Positions 24,048 to 32,840 of a DNA stretch of 58,503 bases are shown here, piece by piece. The notes beneath the pieces are model-generated. The model searched no databases and had not been told where the DNA came from. It worked only from the letters and a program-made list of their open reading frames with translations. How positions within the stretch are numbered: position 1 is the first letter of the stretch; each line of letters begins with the position of its first letter. The stretch comes from CAZJRQ01 sp964548535 (lineage in GTDB: Bacteria; Bacillota; Clostridia; Oscillospirales; Ruminococcaceae), in contig CAZJRQ010000013.1 of NCBI GenBank assembly GCA_964548535.1, forward strand, positions 1 to 58,503, read 5' to 3'. The translations under genes were made by a program, and so were the position numbers.

Positions 24048-25820
24048 TTAATTTATTCCTTTTTTTCTTCTTAATTTATCTCTAAAACTAATCAAATCAT
24101 CATTCGATATTTCACCAGAATCTGACTTATTCGGTTTATATTCAAGCAAAACTGAAACATAATCATAAGCAACAACTCTGTCAATACCTTTATCATCATT
24201 TTCAGAAACAATTGAAGTTATTTTACCCACTTCTTCGGATGAAAATTCGTCATTAAATGAAGAAATTGAAAAATCTTCATGATTTTTAATTTTATTAACC
24301 AAATTTTCATAGACTTTTCTATTAAATTCAGTAACAAATTTCTCAGGCGGAAGCTTCTGTGAAATATCATCGCAAAAATCAGGATTCGTATACAGAAAAT
24401 AAATAAGCCCCTGTTCCGCCTTAGTTTCACGCAGATGTGTAGATTCATCAGCACTCAAGCTTTTTCGTATATTCGAAAAATTTTGAATGTTCTGCCATTC
24501 TTTTATTTCACTTTTTTTTCGCTTTCTTCTTAGTATATAATCAATTTGCTCAGTTAATGCCTGTTTCGAAATTTCTTGTTCATGTGCAATTTTAGATATG
24601 TAAATTTCACGTTCTACAGGCGATTTTATGGAGGCTAAAATCTCATAAGTTTTCTCCAGATAATCAGTCTTACCAACTTCTGAATCCAAATTAATTCCGT
24701 CCTTAGCCTTAGAAAGTTCAAAATTTATTGCACCCTCTGAATTATTAAGCAAATGTTCAAACTTCAAAACACCGAATTTATTTATATATTCATCAGGATC
24801 TTTAGCACCATCCATTTTTATAACGGTGGTTTTAAGTCCAGACTCACCTAAAAGGTAAATTGCTTTTTTTGTTGCCTTTTGCCCTGCTTCATCAGAATCA
24901 TAACAAATTACCACTTCATCAGCATAGTTAGAAATAAGCTTAACCTGTTCGGGAGTAAGTGCAGTACCGCATGACGCGACTGCATTTTCAAAGCCCGCCT
25001 GATTTAGTGAAATCACATCCAAATTACCTTCGCAAAGCAAAATCTTACCAGTCTTAACAGATATATTCTTGGCAAAATTCATAGAGAATAAAAACCTATT
25101 TTTATTATAAGCAGCAGACTCCTTTGAGTTTAGATATTTTCTTTTATCATTATCACTCAAGGCTCGACCGCCAAATCCAACAATATTTCCTATTAAATCA
25201 AAAAAAGGAAACATTGCACGATTCACAAAAAAATCAAAAGTATTCTTTGTATTCTTCTGTGAACGTGAAATTAAACTAGCATCTACCAACTCATCTTCCG
25301 AATATCCCTCAGAAAGCATATGGTTTTTAAGCGCCGACCAACTGTTAGGAGCAAATCCCATACCATATTTCATGATAGTTTCTGCCCTAAGTCCTCGCCT
25401 ATTTAAATACTCTCTACATTCTTTACCTTCTTCCGAACGCAAAGAATCATAGAAAAATCTTGCTGCTTTTTTATTCATTTCATAAATTTTCTTACGTTTA
25501 TCAACACCGCCAGATTTAAATTGACTATCCAAAGGCAATGGTACTCCGCCGCGCTCGGCAAGCATTTTTACAGCCTCCCAATAATCAAGATTATTATACC
25601 TCATTGTAAAGGTAATTACATCTCCGCCAGCACCACAACCAAAACAATGAAAAAATTCTTTATCAGGATGAACATGGCAAGACGGCGTTTTTTCATTATG
25701 AAACGGACAAAGACATATATAGTCACGCCCAGTCCTTTTCAAATTAACATAACTGCCCATAACCTCAGCGATAGGATTAGCAGCTTTAAGTCGCTCAACA
25801 AATTCTGCAGGCAACGGCAT
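24048..25820 (-). CDS. dnaG: DNA primase
   Basis: DnaG makes RNA primers for replication. The 590-residue protein has the N-terminal CHC2 zinc finger (CPFHNEKTPSCHVHPDKEFFHCFGCG near residue 38), the catalytic core with FGGRALSD, the TOPRIM part ILLCEGNLDVISL and VICYDSDEAGQKA with the acidic residues, and a C-terminal helicase-binding helical part. ATG 25820 sits behind GGGAGAGGTGG, ten codons after the first ATG of the open frame. It is upstream of rpoD in one operon. Confidence 0.97.
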   Translation of the reverse strand: MPLPAEFVERLKAANPIAEVMGSYVNLKRTGRDYICLCPFHNEKTPSCHVHPDKEFFHCFGCGAGGDVITFTMRYNNLDYWEAVKMLAERGGVPLPLDSQFKSGGVDKRKKIYEMNKKAARFFYDSLRSEEGKECREYLNRRGLRAETIMKYGMGFAPNSWSALKNHMLSEGYSEDELVDASLISRSQKNTKNTFDFFVNRAMFPFFDLIGNIVGFGGRALSDNDKRKYLNSKESAAYNKNRFLFSMNFAKNISVKTGKILLCEGNLDVISLNQAGFENAVASCGTALTPEQVKLISNYADEVVICYDSDEAGQKATKKAIYLLGESGLKTTVIKMDGAKDPDEYINKFGVLKFEHLLNNSEGAINFELSKAKDGINLDSEVGKTDYLEKTYEILASIKSPVEREIYISKIAHEQEISKQALTEQIDYILRRKRKKSEIKEWQNIQNFSNIRKSLSADESTHLRETKAEQGLIYFLYTNPDFCDDISQKLPPEKFVTEFNRKVYENLVNKIKNHEDFSISSFNDEFSSEEVGKITSIVSENDDKGIDRVVAYDYVSVLLEYKPNKSDSGEISNDDLISFRDKLRRKKGIN

Positions 25821-26011
25821 TATATTCCACCTCTCCCAAAAACGATCCAAATAAACATAGCTATAGAGCCTATATTATACTATATAAAAATGTATAAACA
25901 AACACTATCATTTTAACAAATTGCATTTTATGTATTTTTTCTAATTATTTGATAAAAAACAATCAAAAACTCAAAATTACATCAATAATCAAGTATATAT
26001 TTTCAAAAAAG

Positions 26012-27007
26012 TCATCTGACTTTCCAAGACATTGGAACAAAAATATTCGTAAAAACGTCAATAGCATAACCGTCTGTCATACCTGAAATATAGTCACAGA
26101 CTGCCTGTTCTTTACTATATTCATCTGCGAGTTTTTGATACAGCTTTGGCATTTTTTTAGTGTTATGGCAAAAATATCCATACAAAGTTTCAAGCATTTT
26201 CTTAGCTTTTGATTCTTCCGACTTACACTTTGGATTAAGATACACACTATCAAACATAAACTTATGCAGCTGTTTGTAAACCTTATCAATTTCGTCAGAC
26301 ATATGAAGATTTTCCGCACCATTTTCAATAATCGAACCGACAAGAGTCGTGATTCTTTCAGATTTTGAATGCCCTAAAACCTCCGTAATTTCCGACGGAA
26401 TATCATCCTCACAAATAATCCCACCACGAATAGAATCATCTATATCATGATTAATATATGCAATAACATCAGCAAAACGAACCAAATAACCTTCTTTAGT
26501 TTCAGCAATTGAATTAGTATGCTTTAAAATGCCGTCACGAACCTCATATGTAAGATTCAAACCTTTTCCGTCATTCTCTATAATATCTACAACTCTCAGC
26601 CCCTGCTGATAATGATGAAAGCCCTGCGGACAAAGATTATCTAACGCTCTTTCCCCAGCATGTCCAAACGGAGTATGCCCCAAATCATGACCCATTGCAA
26701 TAGCTTCTGTAAGGTCCTCGTTAAGTCGTAACGCTCTTGCCATAGTCCTTGCGATTTGGCTAACCTCAAGTGTATGAGTAAGTCGAGTTCGATAATGATC
26801 ACCAGTTGGTGACAAAAAGACTTGAGTCTTATGCTTTAATCGACGAAAAGAGTTGCTATGAATTATCTTATCTCTATCCCGCTGATATTCCGTACGATAG
26901 TCACAAATATCAGCAGAAAACAGCCTACCCCTAGTTTCACTAGACTTACAGGCTTGTTCGCATAAAAATTGTTTTTCAAACTCTTCATATTGCTCTCTTG
27001 GCAGCAT
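26012..27007 (-). CDS. dgt: dGTP triphosphohydrolase-like HD protein
   Basis: The 331-residue protein matches the Dgt-like family, HD enzymes that hydrolyse dNTPs to nucleoside and triphosphate. Landmarks are RDRDKIIHSNSFRRLKHKTQVF, RTRLTHTLEVSQIART, and AIAMGHDLGHTPFGHAGE with the HD pair, then the IAYINHDIDD region. The length is typical of the short bacterial clade. It stands just upstream of dnaG-rpoD, a common neighbour in Clostridia, separated by about 190 bases with the dnaG promoter. Confidence 0.93.
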   Translation of the reverse strand: MLPREQYEEFEKQFLCEQACKSSETRGRLFSADICDYRTEYQRDRDKIIHSNSFRRLKHKTQVFLSPTGDHYRTRLTHTLEVSQIARTMARALRLNEDLTEAIAMGHDLGHTPFGHAGERALDNLCPQGFHHYQQGLRVVDIIENDGKGLNLTYEVRDGILKHTNSIAETKEGYLVRFADVIAYINHDIDDSIRGGIICEDDIPSEITEVLGHSKSERITTLVGSIIENGAENLHMSDEIDKVYKQLHKFMFDSVYLNPKCKSEESKAKKMLETLYGYFCHNTKKMPKLYQKLADEYSKEQAVCDYISGMTDGYAIDVFTNIFVPMSWKVR

Positions 27008-27137
27008 AAAAACACGCCCTTTCGAATTACCGATAAATAAAAATACACTCCTTATAAAATCAACCTATATAATATTATACAATTTTCGCACTTAAAAACC
27101 TTTATTTTCAAAACAACTTTGTTTACATGCATAAAAC

Positions 27138-27767
27138 TCAAGCGAAATCTTCCCACAAATTTGTGATTTCCGATATCTCAACTCTGCCATTTGCAATATC
27201 TACAAGCTTATTTCTCAAATCGTCAACCTTTTGCGATTTAACTAGCATTTTAATGGTAACATCATCTGCAAAAGACTCATCTAAAATCTTAACTTCAAAC
27301 TCTGGAAAAACATACGCTAACTTTCCATAAAGCGAATAATCACACTTAACCGTAATTTCCGAACAACTGCACATTATCATTCGCTGAGCAGAATCAACAG
27401 CCAGTTTGCAGGCGTGTGAATACGCTCTGACAAGCCCCCCGCCACCTAGCAAAACCCCTCCGAAATATCTAGTAACGACAACACAGATATCGGTCAAGCC
27501 TTCTTTTCTAAGGACATCAAGCACTGGAACACCGCCAGTTCCTTGTGGTTCTCCGTCATCAGAATATCTTGAAGTATTATTATTACGCACGATATAAGCA
27601 TAAACATTATGACGAGCTTTTCTATGCTTTGCTTTAATTTCATTTATAAAATCAATCGCTTCCTCAGCGGTTTTTACAGGCTTAATTTGTCCAATAAACT
27701 CTGATTTTTTTTCAACAAAGCTATCCTCTGACTGCTCTTTAATGGTAATATACTCAGTTTCCGCCAC
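27138..27767 (-). CDS. IMPACT/YigZ-family protein
   Basis: The 209-residue protein has the YigZ/IMPACT N-terminal domain with FVEKKSEFIGQIKPV, KAKHRKARHNVYAYIV, YSDDGEPQGTGGVPVLDVL and YFGGVLLGGGGLVRAYS, then a small C-terminal domain with ferredoxin-like character. Members are widespread and are thought to influence translation; the precise activity is not settled. The start is GTG 27767 behind GGAGGC. It lies directly after rpmE, with a terminator in between. Confidence 0.93.
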   Translation of the reverse strand: MAETEYITIKEQSEDSFVEKKSEFIGQIKPVKTAEEAIDFINEIKAKHRKARHNVYAYIVRNNNTSRYSDDGEPQGTGGVPVLDVLRKEGLTDICVVVTRYFGGVLLGGGGLVRAYSHACKLAVDSAQRMIMCSCSEITVKCDYSLYGKLAYVFPEFEVKILDESFADDVTIKMLVKSQKVDDLRNKLVDIANGRVEISEITNLWEDFA

Positions 27768-27789
27768 AAAAACGCCTCCAAAATATAAA

Positions 27790-27817
27790 ACAAAAAAGAG
27801 CGGAAAAATCCGCTCTT
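27790..27817 (-). terminator. Terminator after rpmE
   Basis: AAGAGCGGA and TCCGCTCTT form a 9-bp stem followed by six U on the minus strand. Confidence 0.85.
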
Positions 27818-27824
27818 AATGTAA

Positions 27825-28025
27825 TTAGTCAAGATTAAATCTCTTCTTAAATCTGTCAACACGTCCACCAGCATCAATAAGCTTCTGCTTACCAGTAAAG
27901 AATGGGTGACAATTTGAACAAATTTCAACCTTAATATCCTTCTTTGTTGAACGAGTATTGATTACGTTACCGCAAGCGCAAGTAATTGTAGTCTCCTCAT
28001 AAATTGGATGAATATCCTTCTTCAT
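27825..28025 (-). CDS. rpmE: 50S ribosomal protein L31, zinc-binding form
   Basis: The 66-residue protein has the L31 pattern: MKKDIHPIYEETTITCACGN, then CSNCHPFFTGKQKLIDAGGRVDRF. Four cysteines at positions 16, 18, 36 and 39 identify the zinc-carrying form. ATG 28025 follows GGAAGGAGG; the frame is open 13 codons further but without a site. It has its own consensus promoter and a terminator directly after it. Confidence 0.97.
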   Translation of the reverse strand: MKKDIHPIYEETTITCACGNVINTRSTKKDIKVEICSNCHPFFTGKQKLIDAGGRVDRFKKRFNLD

Positions 28026-28124
28026 ATATAAACCTCCTTCCAAACCAAAAATATATGAACTCATAGAAGCCCATCATCCTCAGTTCAGACAGTAGTTCTA
28101 TGTAGTAATCTAATTGACTAAAAT

Positions 28125-28153
28125 ATTATATCACACTATTTTACAATTGTCAA
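28125..28153 (-). promoter_or_regulatory. Sigma-A promoter of rpmE
   Basis: TTGACA (28153-28148), 17 bases, TATAAT (28130-28125), with an extended TGTGA before the -10. The leader to rpmE is about 95 bases. Confidence 0.8.
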
Positions 28154-28197
28154 GCTTTTTTCTATACAATTTATTTTTAAAAAACAAAAATATCATA

Positions 28198-28389
28198 CTA
28201 TACAATTTTATCATAGACGCCTAATAGAGTACATTCATCTAAAACATGACCTCTCATTTCATGAAACAAATCATTTAGATAAAAGCCATTTTCTAAATCA
28301 AGCAGATTATCCAAAGCATACACATGGATTTCATACAGATGTTCCTTATCCAGCGGAGTCTTAGCCGCCATAAAATAATCGGTTTCCAT
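28198..28389 (-). CDS. Small orphan ORF joined to an HxlR remnant
   Basis: A 63-residue frame (METDYFMAAKTPLDKEHLYE) reads like real protein but matches nothing I know. It has acidic, helical character with many Leu and His residues. Its first codons lie inside the HxlR remnant in another frame, and no ribosome site precedes its ATG. It may be the tail of a second gene fused by deletion. Confidence 0.35.
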   Translation of the reverse strand: METDYFMAAKTPLDKEHLYEIHVYALDNLLDLENGFYLNDLFHEMRGHVLDECTLLGVYDKIV

Positions 28390-28451
28390 TTACCTTTTAT
28401 CATATCATGCACTAATTCAAGCGGACATGTAAATTCATCACGTATTTTCAT
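28293..28451 (-). pseudogene. HxlR-family regulator remnant
   Basis: From ATG 28451, behind GAGGTGCATA, the frame reads a clear HxlR N-terminus (FTCPLELVHDMIKGKWKPII, then LWRL) for about 30 residues. After that the similarity stops, and the frame ends at residue 52, whereas the family has about 110. The rest of the winged helix is missing, so this is a truncated gene. Confidence 0.6.
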
Positions 28452-28579
28452 TATGCACCTCTTAGAATTGTTAACTATATTATATCCCTTTGAAATTAGT
28501 TCGTCAATTACCCACTTTTTCGTGTGTATTAAAACAAACTGAGATTCAGCAGATCACACATAAAATCACAATTTTGCTC

Positions 28580-28608
28580 TTGACTTTTAATCTTCTGCAT
28601 GATATAAT
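28580..28608 (+). promoter_or_regulatory. Promoter of tRNA-Arg
   Basis: TTGACT (28580-28585), 17 bases, TATAAT (28603-28608), with TGA before the -10, ends 20 bases before the tRNA. Confidence 0.8.
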
Positions 28609-28628
28609 TAATTGTTTATTTATCATTT

Positions 28629-28703
28629 GCCTCTATAGTTAAACGGATATAACAGACCCCTCCTAAGGGTCAGTTTGTGGTTCGATTCCACATAGGGGTG
28701 CCA
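28629..28703 (+). tRNA. tRNA-Arg (anticodon CCT)
   Basis: The 75-base gene folds as a cloverleaf: acceptor GCCTCTA/TAGGGGT (two G-U), D arm, anticodon stem GACCC/GGGTC with loop CTCCTAA giving anticodon CCT (reads AGG, arginine), T arm with GGTTCGATTCC, and an encoded CCA end. Confidence 0.95.
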
Positions 28704-28716
28704 CCGAAAAATCATG

Positions 28717-28757
28717 AAACCCACCGTAAAAGCTTTGTTTGCGGTGGGTTTTACTAT
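28717..28757 (+). terminator. Terminator after tRNA-Arg
   Basis: AAACCCACCG and CGGTGGGTTT pair over 10 bp and run into T-rich sequence. From here to 28880 I see no gene; an 11-base direct repeat CTATTACACAC lies at 28792-28814. Confidence 0.85.
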
Positions 28758-28909
28758 TTTAAATAATTCGGATAGATCTTCAAAAATGTCTTGCTATTAC
28801 ACACTCTATTACACACAGCTAATTGAGAATAAATAACAAATACTCGACATAGAGTTATTTCTTGTCGACTGTTTTGTTTTATTCAGATGTTTTTAAAAAC
28901 ATTTCCTTT

Positions 28910-28953
28910 CTGTTGTAAAAACAACAGACTACTTTATTTAATTAGGCTATAAT
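28910..28953 (+). promoter_or_regulatory. Crp/Fnr-type operator and -10 box of hcp
   Basis: CTGTTGTAAAAACAACAG (28910-28927) is a perfect 7-bp inverted repeat with a 4-base centre. TATAAT lies at 28948-28953, so the site centre (28918.5) is 29.5 bases from the first base of the -10, near -41.5 from the expected start. No -35 box is present, fitting an activator-dependent promoter. The 16-base palindrome ATGTTTTTAAAAACAT precedes it at 28887-28902. Confidence 0.8.
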
Positions 28954-29099
28954 GGACACATGAGATGTGGATGAATATTCCTAAACACAGCCGCCAATAC
29001 TAAAAACATTGGCTCTAACTTATAGTTTTTTAGGATAGAAGTTTCATATTTCATTAGAAATCTAAATTTTAGTTAACCTAATACAAGGAGGAATTTGTT

Positions 29100-30665
29100 A
29101 TGTCAATGTTTTGTTTTCAATGTGAGCAAACAGCTAAAGGTACAGGGTGTACAATAGCAGGAGTATGCGGAAAACGGGAGGACACTGCAAACGAGCAGGA
29201 TAAACTGACTTGTGAGCTTATCAGTCTTGCGTGTGTTGCTAAAGAAAAAAATGACTATTCGACAGAGATTGTCGATATGCTTGTAGACGGTATGTTTACG
29301 GTGCTTACAAACGTCAACTTCGACTCAGAAACTATCTCTAGGCAAACTGAAAAAGCGAAGGAAAAACGTGAAGCCCTAGGCGGTAATCTAAAAATTACAC
29401 CTGATGTGCTTTTTCATGGCGATGCTGATTTAATTTCACTACGCTCTACACTCATATTTGGTTTGCGTGGCATGGCAGCTTACACTCATCATTCAAGAGT
29501 TTTAGGAAAACGCGACAGTGAAGTTGATAACTGGTTTATTGGTGGAACTGCTCAACTTGCAAATGAGCATACTGCTGAGAAATGGCTTGATTTAATTATG
29601 GAATTCGGACAGATAAATTTAAAATGTATGGCTCTTTTAGACGACGCCAACACTAGCACTTATGGTACTCCAATTCCAACAACAGTTCCGCTAATGATAG
29701 AAAATGGTCCGTTTATTGTAATCAGTGGTCATGATTTACATGATTTAAAAATGCTTTTAGAGCAAACTGACGGCAAAGGTGTCAACATATACACGCACGG
29801 TGAAATGCTGCCTGCGCATGCTTATCCTGAACTTAAAAAACATACTCAGCTAAAAGGTAACTTCGGTACAGCATGGCAATCACAGCAAAAAGAATTCGAC
29901 GATATTCCAGCTCCAATATTATTTACTACAAACTGTATTATGGCGCCTAAAAAATCATATTCTGATAGAGTTTATACTACCTCTGTCGTTGGATTTCCTG
30001 AGCTTATCCATATTGAGGCTAACGAAAATGGATATAAAGATTTCAGCGCAATAATTGAGCAAGCTATAACTCTTGGCGGATATAAAGAGGATACTTCACG
30101 TACTGGAATAAACGGCGGAACCACTGTAACAACTGGCTTTGGCAGAGAAACAGTACTTGACAATGCCGAAACGATTATCGACGCAGTAAAAGCTGGAGCT
30201 ATAAAACATTTCTTCCTAGTTGGTGGCTGTGACGGCGCAAATCCTGGACGTAACTACTACACTGAATTTGTAAAACAAACACCTAAGGATACAATTGTTT
30301 TGACTCTTGCTTGCGGTAAATATAGAATCAACGATTTAGACATAGGTGAGATAGGACCATTTCCTCGTATACTTGATATGGGGCAATGTAATGACGCATA
30401 CGGGGCAATTCAAGTAGCAATCGCCTTGTCAAAAGCATTTGACTGTTCAGTAAATGAACTTCCTTTAACTATGGTACTTTCATGGTACGAACAGAAGGCC
30501 GTTTGCATATTGCTTACACTTTTATCTCTTGGAATAAAGAATATTTTTGTTGGTCCAAGTTTACCGGCGTTCTTCTCACCTAATGTACTAAACATCCTAG
30601 TTGAGAAATTCAACTTAACACCTATTAGCACACCAGAACAGGATTTGAAAAAAATACTTGGTTAA
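29100..30665 (+). CDS. hcp: Hybrid cluster protein (hydroxylamine reductase)
   Basis: Hcp protects anaerobes against nitric oxide and reactive nitrogen and reduces hydroxylamine in vitro. The N-terminal cysteines C5, C8, C17 and C23 form the 4Fe-4S motif CFQCEQTAKGTGCTIAGVC. The hybrid cluster ligands are visible in sequence order: His/Glu in GTAQLANEHTAEKW, TNCIMAPKKSY, CDGANPGRNYY, LTLACGKY, and the QAF-like C-terminal. Its 521 residues are slightly short for the family. ATG 29100 follows AAGGAGGAATT. The Crp/Fnr operator upstream implies activation by the 20825 regulator. Confidence 0.96.
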   Translation: MSMFCFQCEQTAKGTGCTIAGVCGKREDTANEQDKLTCELISLACVAKEKNDYSTEIVDMLVDGMFTVLTNVNFDSETISRQTEKAKEKREALGGNLKITPDVLFHGDADLISLRSTLIFGLRGMAAYTHHSRVLGKRDSEVDNWFIGGTAQLANEHTAEKWLDLIMEFGQINLKCMALLDDANTSTYGTPIPTTVPLMIENGPFIVISGHDLHDLKMLLEQTDGKGVNIYTHGEMLPAHAYPELKKHTQLKGNFGTAWQSQQKEFDDIPAPILFTTNCIMAPKKSYSDRVYTTSVVGFPELIHIEANENGYKDFSAIIEQAITLGGYKEDTSRTGINGGTTVTTGFGRETVLDNAETIIDAVKAGAIKHFFLVGGCDGANPGRNYYTEFVKQTPKDTIVLTLACGKYRINDLDIGEIGPFPRILDMGQCNDAYGAIQVAIALSKAFDCSVNELPLTMVLSWYEQKAVCILLTLLSLGIKNIFVGPSLPAFFSPNVLNILVEKFNLTPISTPEQDLKKILG

Positions 30666-30711
30666 AAAATGATTATAATTTTTGTCGATAAACTGATTAT
30701 ATAATATAACA

Positions 30712-30746
30712 AATAGCTCCGACTGCTTTTTGCAATCGGAGCTATT
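30712..30746. terminator. Bidirectional terminator between hcp and the LiaF-like gene
   Basis: AATAGCTCCGA and TCGGAGCTATT form an 11-bp stem with a 13-base loop and A/T-rich flanks. Confidence 0.85.
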
Positions 30747-30747
30747 A

Positions 30748-31464
30748 TTATATATATTTAATTTCAACGCCGCCCAAACTAACCTTACCTCTTATAATAA
30801 GCTTTTTGTCTTTAACATCTACAGTTCTTGCGCCTTTTTCGTCAACTCCGCCTAAAACACAATCCATTTGGTTCTCAACATGCCAATTTCTAGGCACATA
30901 CAATTCGACTCCTGAAAAACTAGCTGAAATATTTGCAACCGCCTCGTTACCATCAATTTCAGCATTGTCAAAATAAACTTCTGCTGCACCAAAATGGCAG
31001 TCGATATTTACATTACGCAAATTCTGTGAGTTGATATATTTACTGACTGCTCCAAACCTAACAGCAACATTTACACAGCTCTCATCAGAGGTTTGCGTTG
31101 ACCAGTTTTCTCTGTCTTTATAATCATTATTATCCACCGTCCAATTTTCAGTAATAAACTTGTGCCTATGCGGAAATATAATTGATAATCCAATTGATAA
31201 AAATAAAGCTACACCTAATATCGGCCATGGAGTTAATTTTTGAATTCCTAATTTATCGGCATATAAAATCGCTATAATTGCTAGTGGGAACAAAATCCCG
31301 CTAAAGTTCACATGCTTAAGACTTGTAAAAATCACTGGAATCAAAAACAGCGTAATAATTAATTTAAAGGTGCTTACCCCCAATAAAAAATCAAACTGAT
31401 TAAGAACTACCAGTACTGCTGCAAAAATAAAAAATAATCCCCAATATAAATTCTTATGTTTCAT
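30748..31464 (-). CDS. LiaF-like membrane protein
   Basis: The 238-residue protein has four short hydrophobic segments in the first 110 residues (WGLFFIFAAVLVVLNQF at the start), then a soluble C-terminal beta domain with VNVAVRFGAVSKYI, VNIDCHFGAAEVYFD and GGVDEKGARTVDVKDKKLIIRGKVSLGGVEI. This matches the LiaF/DUF2154-type fold found with cell-envelope stress regulators. It overlaps the LytTR gene by 11 bases on the same strand, so the pair is a small regulatory operon. Confidence 0.82.
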   Translation of the reverse strand: MKHKNLYWGLFFIFAAVLVVLNQFDFLLGVSTFKLIITLFLIPVIFTSLKHVNFSGILFPLAIIAILYADKLGIQKLTPWPILGVALFLSIGLSIIFPHRHKFITENWTVDNNDYKDRENWSTQTSDESCVNVAVRFGAVSKYINSQNLRNVNIDCHFGAAEVYFDNAEIDGNEAVANISASFSGVELYVPRNWHVENQMDCVLGGVDEKGARTVDVKDKKLIIRGKVSLGGVEIKYI

Positions 31465-31915
31465 AATTTCTCCTCTCTTGAAGTCGTTGTTTTAAGCTCT
31501 TGTAATAACTTCTCGACACAAACACCTGTTTATAGGTGTTATAGAATTTTACTACGCTTGATGAAGTTATGTTTTTATCAATTGAATAGATGTGATTTAC
31601 ATTTAAAATAGTCGACTTTGATACTCTAATATAATCCTTTGGCAAAATATCTTCTAGCTCGTATAATTTTTTCTTTATAGTATACACGTCATCAACAGTG
31701 TGGGCATCAATACCATTAACCGACGTTTCAAAAAACAATATCGTGCTTAATGGAAAAAAATATTCTGTCTGATTTTTATAGAAAGTCAAACTTACCTTTG
31801 ATGAAATTTCTGCAATAGTTTTTTGGATTTTAGCAATGTCCTCATTTAACTCTCTGCATTTAATTATAATTTCATCGTCTTCAATCTGCTCATCAATTTC
31901 TATTCGTATTTTCAA
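31454..31915 (-). CDS. LytTR DNA-binding regulator
   Basis: From a TTG start at 31915 behind GGGGTGAGG the product is 153 residues. A short N-terminal helix (LKIRIEIDEQIEDDEIIIKC) precedes a LytTR domain: FFPLSTILFFETSVNGIDAHTVDDVYTIKKKLYELEDIL, RVSKSTILNVNHI, and FVSRSYYKSLKQRL. Standalone LytTR regulators with a membrane partner are typical of Firmicutes. It is translated into the LiaF-like gene, which may hold the regulator at the membrane. Confidence 0.87.
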   Translation of the reverse strand: MKIRIEIDEQIEDDEIIIKCRELNEDIAKIQKTIAEISSKVSLTFYKNQTEYFFPLSTILFFETSVNGIDAHTVDDVYTIKKKLYELEDILPKDYIRVSKSTILNVNHIYSIDKNITSSSVVKFYNTYKQVFVSRSYYKSLKQRLQERRNYET

Positions 31916-32021
31916 CAACCTCACCCCCGATATTGCTATTATACAATGGATTCGTGCTTTTGTAAACACAATTACTGCAACAGGTTAAAAAACTGACCTA
32001 AGAGGTAACTTTATAACCTCA

Positions 32022-32052
32022 GACAAAAAAACAGCCAAGCTTTAAGCTTAGC
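32022..32052 (-). terminator. Terminator after the methyltransferase gene
   Basis: AGCTAAGCTT and AAGCTTGGCT pair, then a U-rich tract follows on the minus strand. Confidence 0.65.
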
Positions 32053-32070
32053 TATTAATTGATATCACTA

Positions 32071-32742
32071 TTATTTTATCGCTGCAATTACAGAGAATTT
32101 CTGATTAGAATAAACGCACTTTACCTCACTGAACCCGCATTTCTCGAGCATAACTATTTCATCTTCAACCGAACATTCTTTGTCCAGTTTCCTACGTTCT
32201 TTCCAAAGTGTAATATCATGTTCTGTCAAACCACTGCTATACAGTTGGTTTTCCCAATATGAATCAAACCAATTATTCATTTCAGCACTTCCTGCGCAAA
32301 ACTGGTCATAGTTGACAAACATCCCTCCGGCAGGCAATTTATCATGAATACGTTTGAACAAATCTTTCTTCTTATCATGTTCTAAATGATGAATTGACAG
32401 TGCTGAGATTATAGTATCATAATCTCCAGCTATAAAATCTTTTGAGTAATCAGCAACTTGATAATGAACATTTTCGAGTCCACAAAATCTCTTTTTTGCT
32501 ACGTCAAGCATTTCCTGTGCTATATCAACAAGTGTATATTCAGCATTAGGAAAATTATTATACCAAAATGTTGTGAGAAGTCCTGTACCAGCTCCTAAAT
32601 CTAACACGTGTTTTAATTCTTTTATGTTTGAACTAATAAAATCTGTTGTTGTTATATAGTAGTCATCGAAGCACTTTATAAATTTTCTCCTGCCAGAATC
32701 GTACTCTTTTGCAACTAAATTAAACTGCTCTTCTATATTCAT
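32071..32742 (-). CDS. SAM-dependent methyltransferase, class I
   Basis: The 223-residue protein has the class I fold: motif I HVLDLGAGTGLLT near residue 46, LVDIAQEMLDVAKKR with the acidic ribose contact, VADYSKDF, and TIISALSIHHLEHDKK. The N-terminal EEFNLVAKEYD-type opening (here EQFNLVAKEYDSGRRKF) and SIHHLEHDKK suggest the UbiE-like small molecule group. Substrate unknown. ATG 32742 follows AAAGGAGA. It appears to be a single gene. Confidence 0.9.
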   Translation of the reverse strand: MNIEEQFNLVAKEYDSGRRKFIKCFDDYYITTTDFISSNIKELKHVLDLGAGTGLLTTFWYNNFPNAEYTLVDIAQEMLDVAKKRFCGLENVHYQVADYSKDFIAGDYDTIISALSIHHLEHDKKKDLFKRIHDKLPAGGMFVNYDQFCAGSAEMNNWFDSYWENQLYSSGLTEHDITLWKERRKLDKECSVEDEIVMLEKCGFSEVKCVYSNQKFSVIAAIK

Positions 32743-32840
32743 AATATGCTCTCCTTTTAGTATAATTTCTTATATTAACTATGGCTATCAAAAAGCCAAT
32801 ATACACCTGCTTTAAAACTATTAAAAAACAACCATGACTT

